Of a stretch of DNA of 64,000 nt, positions 63,301-63,786 are shown piece by piece. This DNA comes from Gari tellinella (Eukaryota > Mollusca > Bivalvia > Cardiida > Psammobiidae). The notes under the pieces are model-generated. The model was not told where the DNA came from and made no database searches. It saw only the letters and a list, made by a program, of their open reading frames with translations. A program made the position numbers and the translations under genes. How positions within the stretch are numbered: position 1 is the stretch's first letter; every line of letters begins with the position of its first letter. Location: positions 84,316,198-84,380,197 of the forward strand of contig OV277859.1 of the NCBI GenBank assembly GCA_922989275.2, read 5' to 3'.

Positions 63301-63670
63301 TTGCATTAATACTTTGTTACAGAGCCAGAGCCTAATGAGACGCGGCAGTTATGTGGCTTCTCATTTGGTTCTTCATTTTTGCAACTTTCGTGACAGGGAA
63401 TGGTCCTAAATTCGGGGGTTCACTGCGATAAACAATTCCGTCGCAATACACTTTATTACTTATTTTAGACTGTTTAGATTGTAAAATCATGCTCCAGTAA
63501 TCCAACACATCAGTGTTATTTTTAATACTAGACGTTTATTATAGATAATGTCATAATTTCAGAATTACCAGTCTTATCATAAAAGAGTCCTATAATTTCG
63601 GAGTAAAGGCCAGTGTTGACTTTTCTTTGTCACAAATTGGTCTGTGGATGGACGACCCTGCCAACAAGCC
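7404..63670 (+). CDS. M1-family aminopeptidase N-like membrane protein, catalytic Glu replaced (18 exons, 3' end beyond window)
   Basis: Eighteen exons chain in frame with GT/AG introns and matching phases, giving about 842 residues; mammalian aminopeptidase N has roughly 960, so the C-terminal part lies past the window. Seen: cytoplasmic tail 1-20, membrane segment about 21-44, Thr/Ser-rich stalk about 92-135, M1 N-terminal beta domain from about 140, RQMEN at 401-405 where the family has GAMEN, HSISH at 436-440 followed by WFGNLVT, third zinc ligand E459 exactly 18 residues after H440, candidate proton donor Y524 ([12 protein letters not shown]), then the M1 beta-sandwich and helical C-terminal domain. 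Known for the family: HExxH-x18-E binds zinc and the Glu activates water. Here that Glu is Ser437, so peptidase activity should be lost while zinc and ligand binding may remain. Expected at the cell surface as a type II protein. Exons were found by homology and phase, not by transcripts; a small missed exon is possible. Confidence 0.88.
7856..8202. other. intron 1 sequence, nothing recognised
   Basis: AT-rich with short open frames only. The upstream part of intron 1 (7648-7855) is also featureless. Confidence 0.4.
8440..8630. mobile_element. degenerate pogo/Tc1-like MITE
   Basis: Ends AAACCTCAATATCCCGAAC and CGAGATATCGAGGTTCGTCTG, with inner complementary ACGTGACCAAGTCACGT at 8500-8516. It lies in the LINE 3' UTR. 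Confidence 0.5.
8646..12064 (-). pseudogene. LINE ORF2: AP-endonuclease plus reverse transcriptase, frameshifted
   Basis: The N-terminal endonuclease shows [23 protein letters not shown] and DHSALKIDL, the metal and DNA contacts of APE-type LINE endonucleases. RT blocks follow: [21 protein letters not shown]...[29 protein letters not shown], then after a one-base frameshift near 9988 [13 protein letters not shown] and LFCDDAVLF (FCDD for YADD). A C-terminal zinc knuckle (CKHCN...[10 protein letters not shown]) is present. No ATG lies between ORF1's TAA and the endonuclease; the two ORFs share a frame. Confidence 0.87.
12065..13112 (-). pseudogene. LINE ORF1: coiled coil plus L1-type RNA-binding domain
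   Basis: From the N-terminus: a low-complexity stretch, then a long coiled coil with heptad-like Lys/Glu/Leu spacing (about IEDIKLIKL to KLIDLEARS). Next come [11 protein letters not shown] and [10 protein letters not shown], matching the RRM and C-terminal domain of L1 ORF1p/transposase_22. It ends in a TAA at 12065-12067. The usual role is RNA binding and chaperoning of the LINE transcript. The open frame reaches 13165, but residues upstream of 13112 come from the neighbouring MITE. Confidence 0.8.
13114..13353. mobile_element. GGGCCCGTTTTACTAAAC MITE, copy 1
   Basis: Long inverted ends: GGCCCGTTTTACTAAACAAC ... TAGTTTAGTAAAACGGACCC, followed inward by the small palindrome ACTTACGCAAA..TTTTGCGTAAGT on both sides. 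The central hairpin is AACAGCAAATAGCCAGATCA ... TGATCTGGCTATTTGCTGTT. Other copies: 28073, 55853, 57680, 58523. Confidence 0.85.
13425..13560. mobile_element. degenerate TTAA hairpin MITE
   Basis: TTAACCCCTTCACTGCC start, then GTTTGCAAACAGCCTGAATC and TATCAGGATCAAACATTG. The right end is unclear. Just before it, 13385-13420, is a decayed pogo-type core. Confidence 0.5.
14815..15066. mobile_element. TTAA hairpin MITE, CAGTGAAGAC core
   Basis: TTAACCCTTTAAACCC start; right end is a mutated TTAG (GGAGGAAAGAGTTAG). The hairpin at 14893-14959 has arms AACAGTGAAGACCCAGATCA/TGATCAGAGTCTTCACTGTT with the inner palindrome GAGGGCTCCGAAAGGAGCCC. Confidence 0.8.
15494..15734. mobile_element. TTAA hairpin MITE, intact ends
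   Basis: TTAACCCTTTCAATCCT ... AGGGTTGAAAGGGTTAA with a hairpin at 15622-15684 (CCCTGATCAGAGGGCTCCTA/TAGGAGCCCTCTGATCAGGG). Confidence 0.88.
15898..16017. mobile_element. right half of a pogo-type MITE
   Basis: Begins in the hairpin loop (CTCCTTCAGGAG), continues CTGTCACCTTGCTTTAAGC and ends GAAAGGTTTCAGTGTA, matching the right half of the element at 4188. Confidence 0.65.
16150..16245. mobile_element. GTTTGGATCC hairpin, degenerate copy
   Basis: Arms AACAGTTTGGATCCTG and CAGGATCCAAACTGTT at 16180-16231, with a mutated loop. Confidence 0.6.
16315..16544. mobile_element. TTAA hairpin MITE, CCCATTTG ends
   Basis: AAACCCATTTGTGACC ... AGCAAATGGGTTAA with the hairpin CTCTGATCAGACGCCGCATA/ATGCGGCGTCTGATCAGAG at 16370-16410. 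It shares ends and core with 45961-46186. Confidence 0.8.
16545..18068. other. intron 1 sequence, no gene recognised
   Basis: Several short open frames (for example 16513-16938) without family resemblance. An isolated half hairpin arm TAAACAGTTTGGTCCC lies at 17300. Confidence 0.4.
18069..18316. mobile_element. TTAA hairpin MITE, AAAGTAAAGCAG core
   Basis: TTAACCCTTTACCTGATAGC ... AAGGGAAAGGGTTAA. Hairpin 18118-18190: AAAGCAGGTTGAAAGTAAAG/CTTTACTTTCAGCCTGCTTT around GCGCCATATGGCGC. The best preserved member of its subfamily. Confidence 0.9.
18541..18957. repeat. interspersed repeat with TTAAAGAGACT ends
   Basis: Starts TTTAAAGAGACTATTTG and ends TTTGTCAGTCTCTTTAAA. Much of the interior matches 34777-35120 (for example TTCTTCCTCGCTGTA and GCAAATGTG). 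A 13-C run lies at 18901-18913. Confidence 0.55.
19790..20007. mobile_element. TTAA hairpin MITE, reference copy of GTTTGGATCC type
   Basis: TTAACCCATTCAGTGCCA ... GGCAGTGAAGGGGTTAA. The hairpin at 19904-19966 is perfect: AACAGTTTGGATCCTGATCA...TGATCAGGATCCAAACTGTT with loop GCGTAACGC. Confidence 0.93.
20092..20203. mobile_element. short TTAA hairpin MITE
   Basis: TTAACCGAATGGC ... AAAAGGTTAA, with hairpin arms AACAATGTAGATCTTGAT and TATCAGAGTCTACACTATT. Confidence 0.65.
20490..20660. mobile_element. degenerate MITE of the AAAGTAAAGCAG type
   Basis: CGCGAATATACCTTTGTATC, then TTCCTCCAAGAAAGAAAATA and AGAATGCGC-like remnants (TTAACGCGCATTC). Ends not recognised. Confidence 0.4.
20828..20976. 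repeat. 149-bp near-perfect palindrome
   Basis: Outer arms of 40 bases (AATCAAGCACGGCTTCTGGT... and its exact complement), a short mismatch, then inner arms GGTTTGTCTGTTCC/GGAACAGACAAACC and GTCGGAATC/GATTCCGAC with a ~14-base centre. No copy elsewhere in the window. Confidence 0.9.
20977..21790. other. intron 1 sequence, nothing recognised
   Basis: No coding signal. A local direct repeat of ATGACGTCGTC lies at 21670-21692. Confidence 0.4.
21795..22265 (-). pseudogene. RTE-like LINE C-terminal tail
   Basis: Minus strand reads [19 protein letters not shown], then [40 protein letters not shown] and TRKKRMDR across one frameshift near 22030-22070. This is the well-known C-terminal region of RTE-type LINE polyproteins. 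Confidence 0.8.
22288..22397. repeat. imperfect hairpin element
   Basis: GTGTCAGATTTATATCCCAC and its near complement GGGATATCCTTATCTGACAC, with inner CTCGG..CCTCG and TTAAGAACAC/GTGTTTCTAA. Confidence 0.6.
22690..23895 (-). pseudogene. Penelope-like retroelement remnant (RT plus GIY-YIG)
   Basis: Minus strand, 5' to 3': [20 protein letters not shown] (23800-23880), later GGWFRYVDN (23385-23410; the second catalytic Asp is Asn), then [16 protein letters not shown], and [18 protein letters not shown] (22750-22805), the core of a GIY-YIG nuclease domain. RT followed by GIY-YIG is the signature order of Penelope elements. Many stops and shifts: a fossil. Confidence 0.8.
24056..24370 (+). CDS. 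exon 2: Thr/Ser stalk and start of M1 N-terminal domain
   Basis: Acceptor ttgtag|GTTCAG; donor GCAA|gtatgt, phase 1. The first part is a Thr/Ser/Pro-rich stalk, likely O-glycosylated. It is followed by [19 protein letters not shown], which matches the start of the M1 N-terminal domain (usually RLP...P.HYDL.L.P). Confidence 0.9.
24440..24545. mobile_element. degenerate hairpin MITE
   Basis: GTCAAACATATTTGACCCTG ... ACTCAGCATCTGATCTG and AGCTGTTCGC; loop GAGTTACTC. It lies just after exon 2. Confidence 0.5.
24546..25489. other. intron 2 sequence, nothing recognised
   Basis: AT-rich, no coding or clear repeat signal. A weak inverted pair (TTTTGATTAATC/GATCACAGGC) around 24770-24840 was not convincing. 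Confidence 0.4.
25490..26075. mobile_element. TIR element packed with ACGG/CCGT motifs
   Basis: Ends CACAGAACACACGG and CCGTGTTCTGTG. Between them dozens of short ACCGT or CCGTG words follow one another with irregular spacing. No coding capacity. The arrangement resembles subterminal transposase-binding repeats of DNA transposons (inference). Confidence 0.65.
27085..27182 (+). repeat. GA-rich microsatellite
   Basis: Purine run of AGAGAGAC/AGAAAG type words, interrupted. Confidence 0.85.
27210..27800 (+). repeat. tandem array (~8-9 x 75 bp) copying the splice-acceptor region of exon 3
   Basis: The unit carries a pyrimidine-rich stretch, gtag or gaag, then ACGATGCCATCATTGTGAG, like the true exon start at 27801 (ACGATTCCATTATTGTGAGG). 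Copies start near 27226, 27362, 27440, 27514, 27590, 27665 and 27735; a lone copy is at 26447-26475. The copies I read run into TAG soon after the mock acceptor, so using them would truncate the protein. Confidence 0.8.
27801..28014 (+). CDS. exon 3: M1 N-terminal domain
   Basis: Acceptor ttgtag|ACGATT (phase 1 in) and donor ACAT|gtaagt (phase 2 out). It encodes the segment ending in LFGIYKNMW, the counterpart of the family's GFYRS.Y. The acceptor edge is tandemly repeated upstream (see the array at 27210-27800). Confidence 0.88.
28073..28309. mobile_element. GGGCCCGTTTTACTAAAC MITE, copy 2
   Basis: Same termini and nested ACTTACGCAAA palindromes as the copy at 13114, inverted in orientation. 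It lies 60 bases after exon 3. Confidence 0.85.
29136..30270 (+). repeat. ~57-bp minisatellite, first block, starting inside a TTAA MITE
   Basis: TTAACCCTTTCCCATAGTGC opens a MITE at 29136. From 29300 the unit ACAAACAGTTTGGAGCCTGT-TAAGATGCCGGATTACCAGG-CGTCGGA repeats some 17 times with drift. The unit resembles the left arm of the GTTTGGATCC hairpin. Confidence 0.85.
30285..31415. repeat. TTAGTACATTGTTA / GTTCATTATT low-complexity repeat
   Basis: Irregular repeats of TAGTACATTGTTA and TTCATTATTAG words at 30285-30645 and 31115-31410, separated by a non-repetitive stretch (30650-31100) with no clear gene. Confidence 0.65.
31430..32130 (+). repeat. ~57-bp minisatellite, second block
   Basis: Same unit as the block at 29300. 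The block ends with the opposite arm, GGCATCGGATCAGGCTCCAA (32103-32122), as if the original hairpin had been closed there. Confidence 0.85.
31527..31670. mobile_element. CTCCGAGGTTATAAAGC hairpin element inserted in the minisatellite
   Basis: Ends CTCCGAGGTTATAAAGCGTT and AACGCTTTATAACCTCGGAG. Inner arms CAAGCATTTGATCGGTCAGA/TGACCAATCAAATGCTATGG. A relative lies at 32851. Confidence 0.8.
32851..32994. mobile_element. CTCCAAGGTCATAAAGC hairpin element
   Basis: Ends CTCCAAGGTCATAAAGC and TTCTTTATAACCTTGGAG; inner arms GTCAGATTTGAGC and GCTCAAATCTGAC. Same family as 31527. Confidence 0.8.
33085..33337. mobile_element. TTAA hairpin MITE, AAAGTAAAGCAG core
   Basis: Same ends, interior and orientation as the copy at 18069. 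Just upstream, 33059-33085, is a second fragment of the same repeat. Confidence 0.9.
33956..34245 (+). repeat. CCGCAAACCAC minisatellite (direct orientation)
   Basis: About a dozen units of the type AATACCGCAAACCACTTCTA, with periodic TTCATCCTAATACCGC. Confidence 0.85.
34480..34752 (-). repeat. inverted counterpart of the CCGCAAACC minisatellite
   Basis: Units GGTTTGCGGTATTAGGATGA and GGTGGTTTGCGGTAG are the exact complement of the block at 33956. The spacer holds the small palindromic cluster ATGACGTCATC...GACGTCAT. Confidence 0.85.
34777..35120. repeat. second copy of the TTAAAGAGACT repeat, right end missing
   Basis: GTTAAAGAGACTGAAATTC..., then AGCAAATGTGTAGCATTA, TCTTCTTCCTCGCTGTATAC and GACTTCTGACTCGAGTTTTC, in the same order as at 18541. 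Confidence 0.55.
35555..35705. mobile_element. hairpin element, ATAGAGAATATTTGG ends
   Basis: Arms ATAGAGAATATTTGGTGACT/AGGAACCAAATATTCTAT, GCTTTGAATG/CATTCAAAGC and GTTATCTGGC/GCCAGATAAC. Confidence 0.75.
36408..36528. repeat. hairpin just upstream of the exon 4 acceptor
   Basis: Arms AAATTGAGAAATACAAAAAC/GTTTGTATTTCTCAATTT, then CTTCAAATTGTGAG.CTCGAA/TTCGAGCCTCACAATTTGAA, with the loop GGTTCTTATGAACC. It ends about 16 bases before the acceptor AG. Confidence 0.8.
36545..36700 (+). CDS. exon 4: YLAASQMHP...[12 protein letters not shown] block
   Basis: Acceptor gttttttag|ATATCT, donor AACAG|gttaga. It encodes the strongly conserved M1 block [19 protein letters not shown], family consensus [15 protein letters not shown]. 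Phase 2 at both ends fits its neighbours. The acceptor sits about 20 bases past a hairpin element. Confidence 0.93.
36975..37092 (+). CDS. exon 5: M1 N-terminal domain, [16 protein letters not shown] segment
   Basis: Acceptor atattacag|TTCTGA, donor TTCCCG|gtacgt. It joins to exon 4 as [26 protein letters not shown] corresponds to the family's F..T..MSTYLVAF.V segment. Confidence 0.88.
37143..37352. mobile_element. hairpin MITE, GTTTGGATCC type, in intron 5
   Basis: TAAACCCTTTCATCACC start; arms AACAGTTTGGATCCTG and GGGATCCAAACTGTTTGC at 37276-37338; loop mutated. Confidence 0.7.
37573..37803. mobile_element. TTAA hairpin MITE, loop partly deleted
   Basis: TTAACCCATTACCCCGTAA ... GGGGTAATGGGTTAA. 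One hairpin arm lacks part of AGAATGC. Confidence 0.85.
37997..38269 (-). mobile_element. tRNA-derived SINE, bivalve meta-domain type
   Basis: On the minus strand a tRNA-like head contains the B-box word GAGTTCGATCCCC. The central block AGTCCTTCGGATGAGACTAT, AAACCGAGGTCC and TGGCACATAAAAGAACC is like the conserved SINE domain known from bivalves. An A-rich tail (AACAAACAAAACAAATAAA) follows. A 13-bp duplication GAATCAAtGTCAC/GAATCAAgGTCAC flanks it (37984-37996, 38270-38282). Confidence 0.8.
38584..38704 (+). CDS. exon 6: end of N-terminal domain, start of catalytic domain
   Basis: Acceptor cttttag|ATGTCG, phase 0; donor CTAG|gtatgt, phase 1. It encodes the W.....A..A.....ALN....L..FE.YF....PLPK type segment (here [16 protein letters not shown]). 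The ATG at the exon start is internal, not a translation start. Confidence 0.88.
38884..38946. repeat. single hairpin-MITE arm
   Basis: GCGTTTCACCGTGTCTAATC-AGGATAAAACTGTTT, a decayed right arm. A similar one, GCGGCGTCTGATTTGGATC, lies at 39676-39694. Confidence 0.4.
39091..39245 (+). CDS. exon 7: altered GAMEN (RQMEN) and zinc motif HSISH
   Basis: Acceptor attgcag|ACCATA, donor CACAAT|gtacga, phase 0. Reads ...[15 protein letters not shown]...[11 protein letters not shown], joined directly to WFGNLVT of exon 8. The family pattern is GAMENWG...[14 protein letters not shown], so GA is RQ and the catalytic Glu of HExxH is Ser, while both His ligands are kept. An alternative donor at CACA|gtattt would break the frame into exon 8, so the in-phase donor is preferred. 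Confidence 0.88.
39891..40004 (+). CDS. exon 8: WFGNLVT...WLIEAF, third zinc ligand; tandemly repeated 3' edge
   Basis: Acceptor gttttcag|TGGTTT, first donor AAGCCA|gtaagt, phase 0. Encodes [20 protein letters not shown]; the Glu in IEAF is the third zinc ligand (family WLNEGFA). The last ~69 bases plus the start of the intron are repeated downstream with further in-phase gtaagt donors at 40074, 40152, 40395, 40473, 40551 and 40629. Reading stays open to 40698, so longer versions of this exon are possible. Confidence 0.85.
39934..40850 (+). repeat. tandem array (~11 x 78 bp) copying the 3' edge and splice donor of exon 8
   Basis: The unit spans the end of exon 8 (from IEAF to AAGCCA) plus the first bases of the intron (gtaagtagca). 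Most copies are 78 bp, i.e. 26 codons. Donors read gtaagt at 40005, 40074, 40152, 40395, 40473, 40551 and 40629; copies near 40226, 40317, 40706 and 40782 have lost them. Distances between intact donors (69, 78, 243, 78, 78, 78) are all multiples of three. Confidence 0.9.
41150..41282. mobile_element. AAAGTAAAGCAG hairpin, outer ends eroded
   Basis: Hairpin AATGCAGGCTGAAAGTAAAG/CTTTACTTTCAACCTGCTGT at 41166-41230. The rest resembles the inner flanks of the TTAA family (TTCAAAAACAGGAAC). Confidence 0.75.
41495..41737. mobile_element. related MITE with GGGGCCCGTTTCATAAAACT ends
   Basis: Termini are GGGGCCCGTTTCATAAAACT and its complement; outer GGGGCCCGTTT is shared with the previous family but the interior differs. 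The central hairpin is TCTTGTGACATCTCTTTGGA...TCCAAAGAGATGTCACCAGA. Confidence 0.8.
43028..43045 (+). repeat. poly-G run
   Basis: Eighteen G in a row, 160 bases before exon 9. Confidence 0.95.
43208..43348 (+). CDS. exon 9: catalytic domain with proton-donor Tyr
   Basis: Acceptor tttcag|TTTCAG or 6 bases later tttcag|GTGATG, both phase 0. Donor CGAAAA|gtaagt. The C-terminal FFYTGVYRK aligns with F..ISYSK of the family, placing Y524 as the conserved Tyr, 65 residues after E459 (66 in human aminopeptidase N). Confidence 0.85.
44122..44524. mobile_element. element packed with TGTCG/CGACA motifs
   Basis: TATGTCGTGC near the left edge and CTCGACATA at the right; in between about 30 CGACA, TGTCG or CGTCGT words on both strands. 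Organisation like the ACGG element at 25490 but with a different word. Confidence 0.5.
44525..45195 (+). mobile_element. ~670-bp repeated element, copy 1
   Basis: Begins with a hairpin (TAGATGGCAGTTTTCGTGAT... to ...GTCACGCAAACTGTCATCTA, 44537-44669), then a unique-looking body, ending near AACATTGTAACTCAAAGC. About 93-95 percent like copy 2 by eye. No coding capacity. Confidence 0.8.
45200..45960. other. intron 9 sequence, nothing recognised
   Basis: AT-rich, no coding or repeat structure seen beyond AAATGTTGCG/AAATGTCGACC words at 45225-45250 like those of the 44122 element. Confidence 0.4.
45961..46186. mobile_element. TTAA hairpin MITE, CCCATTTG ends
   Basis: TTTACCCATTTGTACCCATG ... 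GGCATAAATAGGTTAA, hairpin AACAGTGTAGACTCTGATCA...TGATCATAGTCTACACTGTT. It ends 19 bases before exon 10. Confidence 0.8.
46206..46271 (+). CDS. exon 10: [17 protein letters not shown]
   Basis: Acceptor tatttcag|GGAGGA, donor GTCAAT|gtaagt, 22 codons, phase 0. It matches the family block KGASVLRML...LGE..F..G. This exon is too short to stand out without homology. Confidence 0.88.
46815..47487 (+). mobile_element. ~670-bp repeated element, copy 2
   Basis: Same orientation and extent as the copy at 44525, with the hairpin at 46821-46953. The copies are 1.6 kb apart and flank exon 10. Confidence 0.8.
47488..49015. other. intron 10 sequence, nothing recognised
   Basis: AT-rich with no convincing open frame or repeat. 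Confidence 0.4.
49020..49168. mobile_element. degenerate pogo-type MITE
   Basis: GCTTAGAGCAAGGTGAAAGT, CTGTTTTACTGTGGCCTTG and GGTCATGATAGAGGGTTGCT match the right part of the 4188 element with many changes. It ends about 20 bases before exon 11. Confidence 0.55.
49190..49255 (+). CDS. exon 11: [20 protein letters not shown]
   Basis: Acceptor tttttcag|AGATAC, donor CAAATT|gtgagt, 22 codons, phase 0. It matches the family block YL..F.Y.N....DLW..L that follows exon 10's block. Confidence 0.87.
49290..49416. mobile_element. partial copy of the CTCCAAGG hairpin family
   Basis: CAAGCATTTGATTGGTCAGA in one arm and CTCAGACTCAGCTCAAACGC in the other; the middle and outer ends are eroded. Confidence 0.6.
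49527..49779. mobile_element. TTAA hairpin MITE, AAAGTAAAGCAG core, inverted
   Basis: TTAACCCTTTACCCCATAGA ... GCTATCAGGTAAAGGGTTAA, reverse orientation to the copy at 18069. Its right TTAA is also the left TTAA of the next MITE. Confidence 0.88.
49776..49910. mobile_element. hairpin MITE abutting the previous one
   Basis: TTAAGGCTGTTTTGACTGC ..., arms AACAGTTTGGATCCTGATC and CAGGATTCAAACTGTTTGC, right end GGCGCCATTAACG. It shares the TTAA at 49776. Confidence 0.65.
50035..50160. mobile_element. hairpin MITE, CAGTGCAGACTC core
   Basis: ACCCATAAGTGCC start; arms AACAGTGCAGACTCAGATCA and TGATCTGAGTCTGCACTTTT. Confidence 0.65.
50289..50473 (+). CDS. exon 12: [16 protein letters not shown] segment
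   Basis: Acceptor atttacag|GAAGCG, donor TATGG|gtattg (weak), phase 2. It contains [16 protein letters not shown], the counterpart of the family's MD.W..Q.GFPV..V, then QSRFLTDP (family Q.RFL.D). Confidence 0.9.
50474..51060. other. intron 12 sequence, nothing recognised
   Basis: No coding or repeat signal apart from weak internal similarity (GATGCA...TTGTGCA words). Confidence 0.4.
51085..51390 (-). repeat. GAGA/CAGA microsatellite
   Basis: About 300 bases of AGACAGAGAGAGA-type words. Leu/Ser-rich open frames on the minus strand here are repeat translation, not genes. Confidence 0.9.
51385..51506 (+). repeat. short tandem repeat (~40 bp x 3) spanning the exon 13 acceptor
   Basis: Three successive units share GGAGCATAC..TTTT..TATCTCCAG-like sequence; the last begins exon 13 at 51471. 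Mock acceptors end at 51430 and 51506. Confidence 0.65.
51471..51568 (+). CDS. exon 13: [12 protein letters not shown] segment
   Basis: Acceptor atctccag|GTATAG, donor TCCA|gtaagc, phase 2 in and 1 out. YRWSIPFSF is the counterpart of Y.W.IPI.. in the family. The acceptor region is repeated upstream. Confidence 0.85.
51851..52060. mobile_element. TA-CAGTAAAACCTCGC MITE, second intact copy
   Basis: Near-identical to 4188-4395, with TA on both sides and a perfect hairpin centre (GAAAGCTCCTATAGGAGCTTTC). A half arm of the TTAA family (GTGGCGTCTGATCTG) follows at 52062-52120. Confidence 0.88.
52490..52690 (+). repeat. ~110-bp minisatellite, left block
   Basis: Two units of CTATCAGCCAGGGAATGGTG...CAGTTAAATGGAGAACTAGC...AGAGGGCAGT...TTATTATCCC. 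The array resumes at 53600. Confidence 0.8.
52691..53602 (+). mobile_element. 5'-truncated LINE with (TAGATG)n tail inside a minisatellite
   Basis: Coding end 52700-53121, then a 3' UTR with palindromic TACGTAGTA..TACTACG words, ending TGTAGATGTAGATGTAG. The flanking minisatellite is interrupted at both sides. Confidence 0.75.
52700..53121 (+). pseudogene. LINE reverse-transcriptase C-terminal fragment
   Basis: Reads [19 protein letters not shown] then [36 protein letters not shown] and a terminal [20 protein letters not shown], the standard tail of Jockey/CR1-type ORF2 proteins. The stop at 53119-53121 looks natural. The enzyme core is absent. Confidence 0.85.
53600..54175 (+). repeat. ~110-bp minisatellite, right block
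   Basis: Five or so units of CTGCTATCAGCCAG...CAGTGCAATGGAGGACTAGC...GTTAGAGGGCAGTAGGGACG. Confidence 0.85.
54297..54395 (+). repeat. TC and TATC microsatellite
   Basis: A CT-rich run ending (TC)n at 54343-54368 and then (TATC)n. Confidence 0.9.
54609..54813. mobile_element. degenerate third copy of the pogo-type MITE
   Basis: TACAGTTAAACCTCTCTATT ... TTTAAGCAGTCGCC ... GAGATTTTACGG. The hairpin is mutated. Confidence 0.65.
54949..55091 (+). CDS. exon 14: [18 protein letters not shown] segment
   Basis: Acceptor ttttttag|CGCTGT, donor TATACG|gtaaca. It encodes [21 protein letters not shown], matching the family's W...N....GYYRVNYD..NW. Confidence 0.9.
55092..55852. other. intron 14 start, nothing but a decayed hairpin
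   Basis: AT-rich; AAACAGAGTAGACCAAGAC...GGTCTACACTGTTTC (55655-55810) may be a much altered hairpin MITE. Confidence 0.4.
55853..56097. mobile_element. GGGCCCGTTTTACTAAAC MITE, copy 3
   Basis: Complete copy; central hairpin arms are nearly perfect (GATCAGAGGACGCGCTA/TAGCGCGTCCTCTGATC). Confidence 0.87.
56105..57440 (+). repeat. ~39-bp minisatellite up to the exon 15 acceptor
   Basis: Units of the type GTTACAATTGTAAAAGCTGA-TATGATTTGAATGGTTTCCA, about 26 of them with drift, split by the MITE at 56626-56877. Confidence 0.88.
56626..56877. mobile_element. TTAA hairpin MITE inserted in a minisatellite
   Basis: TTAACCCTTTCCCTTATAGA ... GGGGTAATGGGTTAA, inverted copy of the 18069 type. It splits the ~39-bp minisatellite of intron 14. 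Confidence 0.9.
57448..57503 (+). CDS. exon 15: [18 protein letters not shown]
   Basis: Acceptor aatttcag|GTGATA, donor GCAAA|gtaagt, phase 2. It matches the family's I...NRAQ..DD.F.LA. The acceptor lies at the end of a minisatellite and has a poor pyrimidine tract. Confidence 0.87.
57680..57888. mobile_element. GGGCCCGTTTTACTAAAC MITE, copy 4, one end lost
   Basis: Starts within the inner palindrome (TTTGCGTAAGTC) and ends with CGGGCCCC. It lies between exons 15 and 16. Confidence 0.8.
58082..58229 (+). CDS. exon 16: helical C-terminal domain
   Basis: Acceptor gttttaag|GACTGG, donor TTTAAG|gtgaga. It continues [13 protein letters not shown] and has [11 protein letters not shown], the counterpart of the family's Y.PW.A.... 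Confidence 0.87.
58523..58765. mobile_element. GGGCCCGTTTTACTAAAC MITE, copy 5
   Basis: Complete copy with both ends and the central hairpin, 290 bases after exon 16. Confidence 0.85.
58875..58960. mobile_element. hairpin-MITE core, degenerate
   Basis: GAAAACAGTGAAGAACAAGA and TCTAGGTCTACACTGTTTGC arms; loop lost. Confidence 0.5.
59385..59930 (+). repeat. ~40-bp minisatellite in intron 16
   Basis: Units around TTATTGTAGCTTATACTGGC-TATATCATTTTTAAA, about 13 with drift. Confidence 0.75.
60215..60290. mobile_element. hairpin-MITE core
   Basis: GCAAACAGCTTGAATACGG...CAGACGCCGGGTAAATCGGC and TCAAACTGTTTGTTAC arms. Confidence 0.6.
60593..60672 (+). CDS. exon 17: helical C-terminal domain
   Basis: Acceptor cattgcag|AAATTA, donor TCACA|gtaaga, phase 2. 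It starts [12 protein letters not shown], similar to the family's .I.K.I..P.Y. Homology is weak, but phase on both sides fits. Confidence 0.72.
60785..61017. mobile_element. degenerate TTAA MITE
   Basis: TTAACCTATTCCTGCAGAGA... with TTCTTTTAGCGCATTTACTTG, matching the inner flank of the 56626 copy. The hairpin is lost; the right end is about GGTTGAA. Confidence 0.5.
61165..61345. repeat. interspersed repeat, copy 1
   Basis: ACAGTGCTTACTCCCAAGAA...CAATATCGTCTGCTTAAAGT-TATCGTATGCTG...GTCACATAAAGTACATG. Related sequence lies at 62446-62560 and, more diverged, 51640-51800. Confidence 0.6.
62024..62106 (+). repeat. tRNA-like sequence with Pol III boxes (SINE head or tRNA pseudogene)
   Basis: GTGGTCTTATGGCTAAGATG resembles a degenerate A box region, AGTTCGAATCC is a near-perfect B box, and TTTTTT follows about 5 bases after the GGTCC end. 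The acceptor, D and anticodon stems do not fold as a standard tRNA, so a working tRNA is unlikely. Confidence 0.5.
62328..62384. repeat. perfect short hairpin
   Basis: TATCACAGCTCACAGAGGGT and ACCCTCTGTGAGCTGTGATA with a 16-base loop. It directly abuts a hairpin-MITE arm at 62391. Confidence 0.85.
62446..62560. repeat. interspersed repeat, copy 2
   Basis: GCTGTTCCCAAAACAAGAAG...TCAATATCGTCTGCTTAAAG..TCGTATGCTGTTTAT matches 61230-61345. Hairpin-MITE arms flank it at 62391-62445 and 62572-62645. Confidence 0.6.
62650..63562. other. intron 17 sequence, nothing recognised
   Basis: Apart from one possible hairpin arm (TACCGAGTTACTCGGCATCT, 62963-62982) there is no repeat or coding signal. Confidence 0.4.
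63563..63670 (+). CDS. exon 18: ...[10 protein letters not shown], last exon in window
   Basis: Acceptor atttcag|AATTAC, donor AAGCC|gtaagt. It ends [10 protein letters not shown], the counterpart of the family's F..W......NP. Reading continues past the window, with the terminal exons still to come. Confidence 0.8.
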
Positions 63671-63786
63671 GTAAGTGTTTGATTGATAAACTGGTCAGTG
63701 GTGTGACAGAGGAATTGTCATGTGACTGTCAATAAGCGAAGCGCATGTCGTATATGACAAGAGAATTGTGTACGCATTGCAAACAG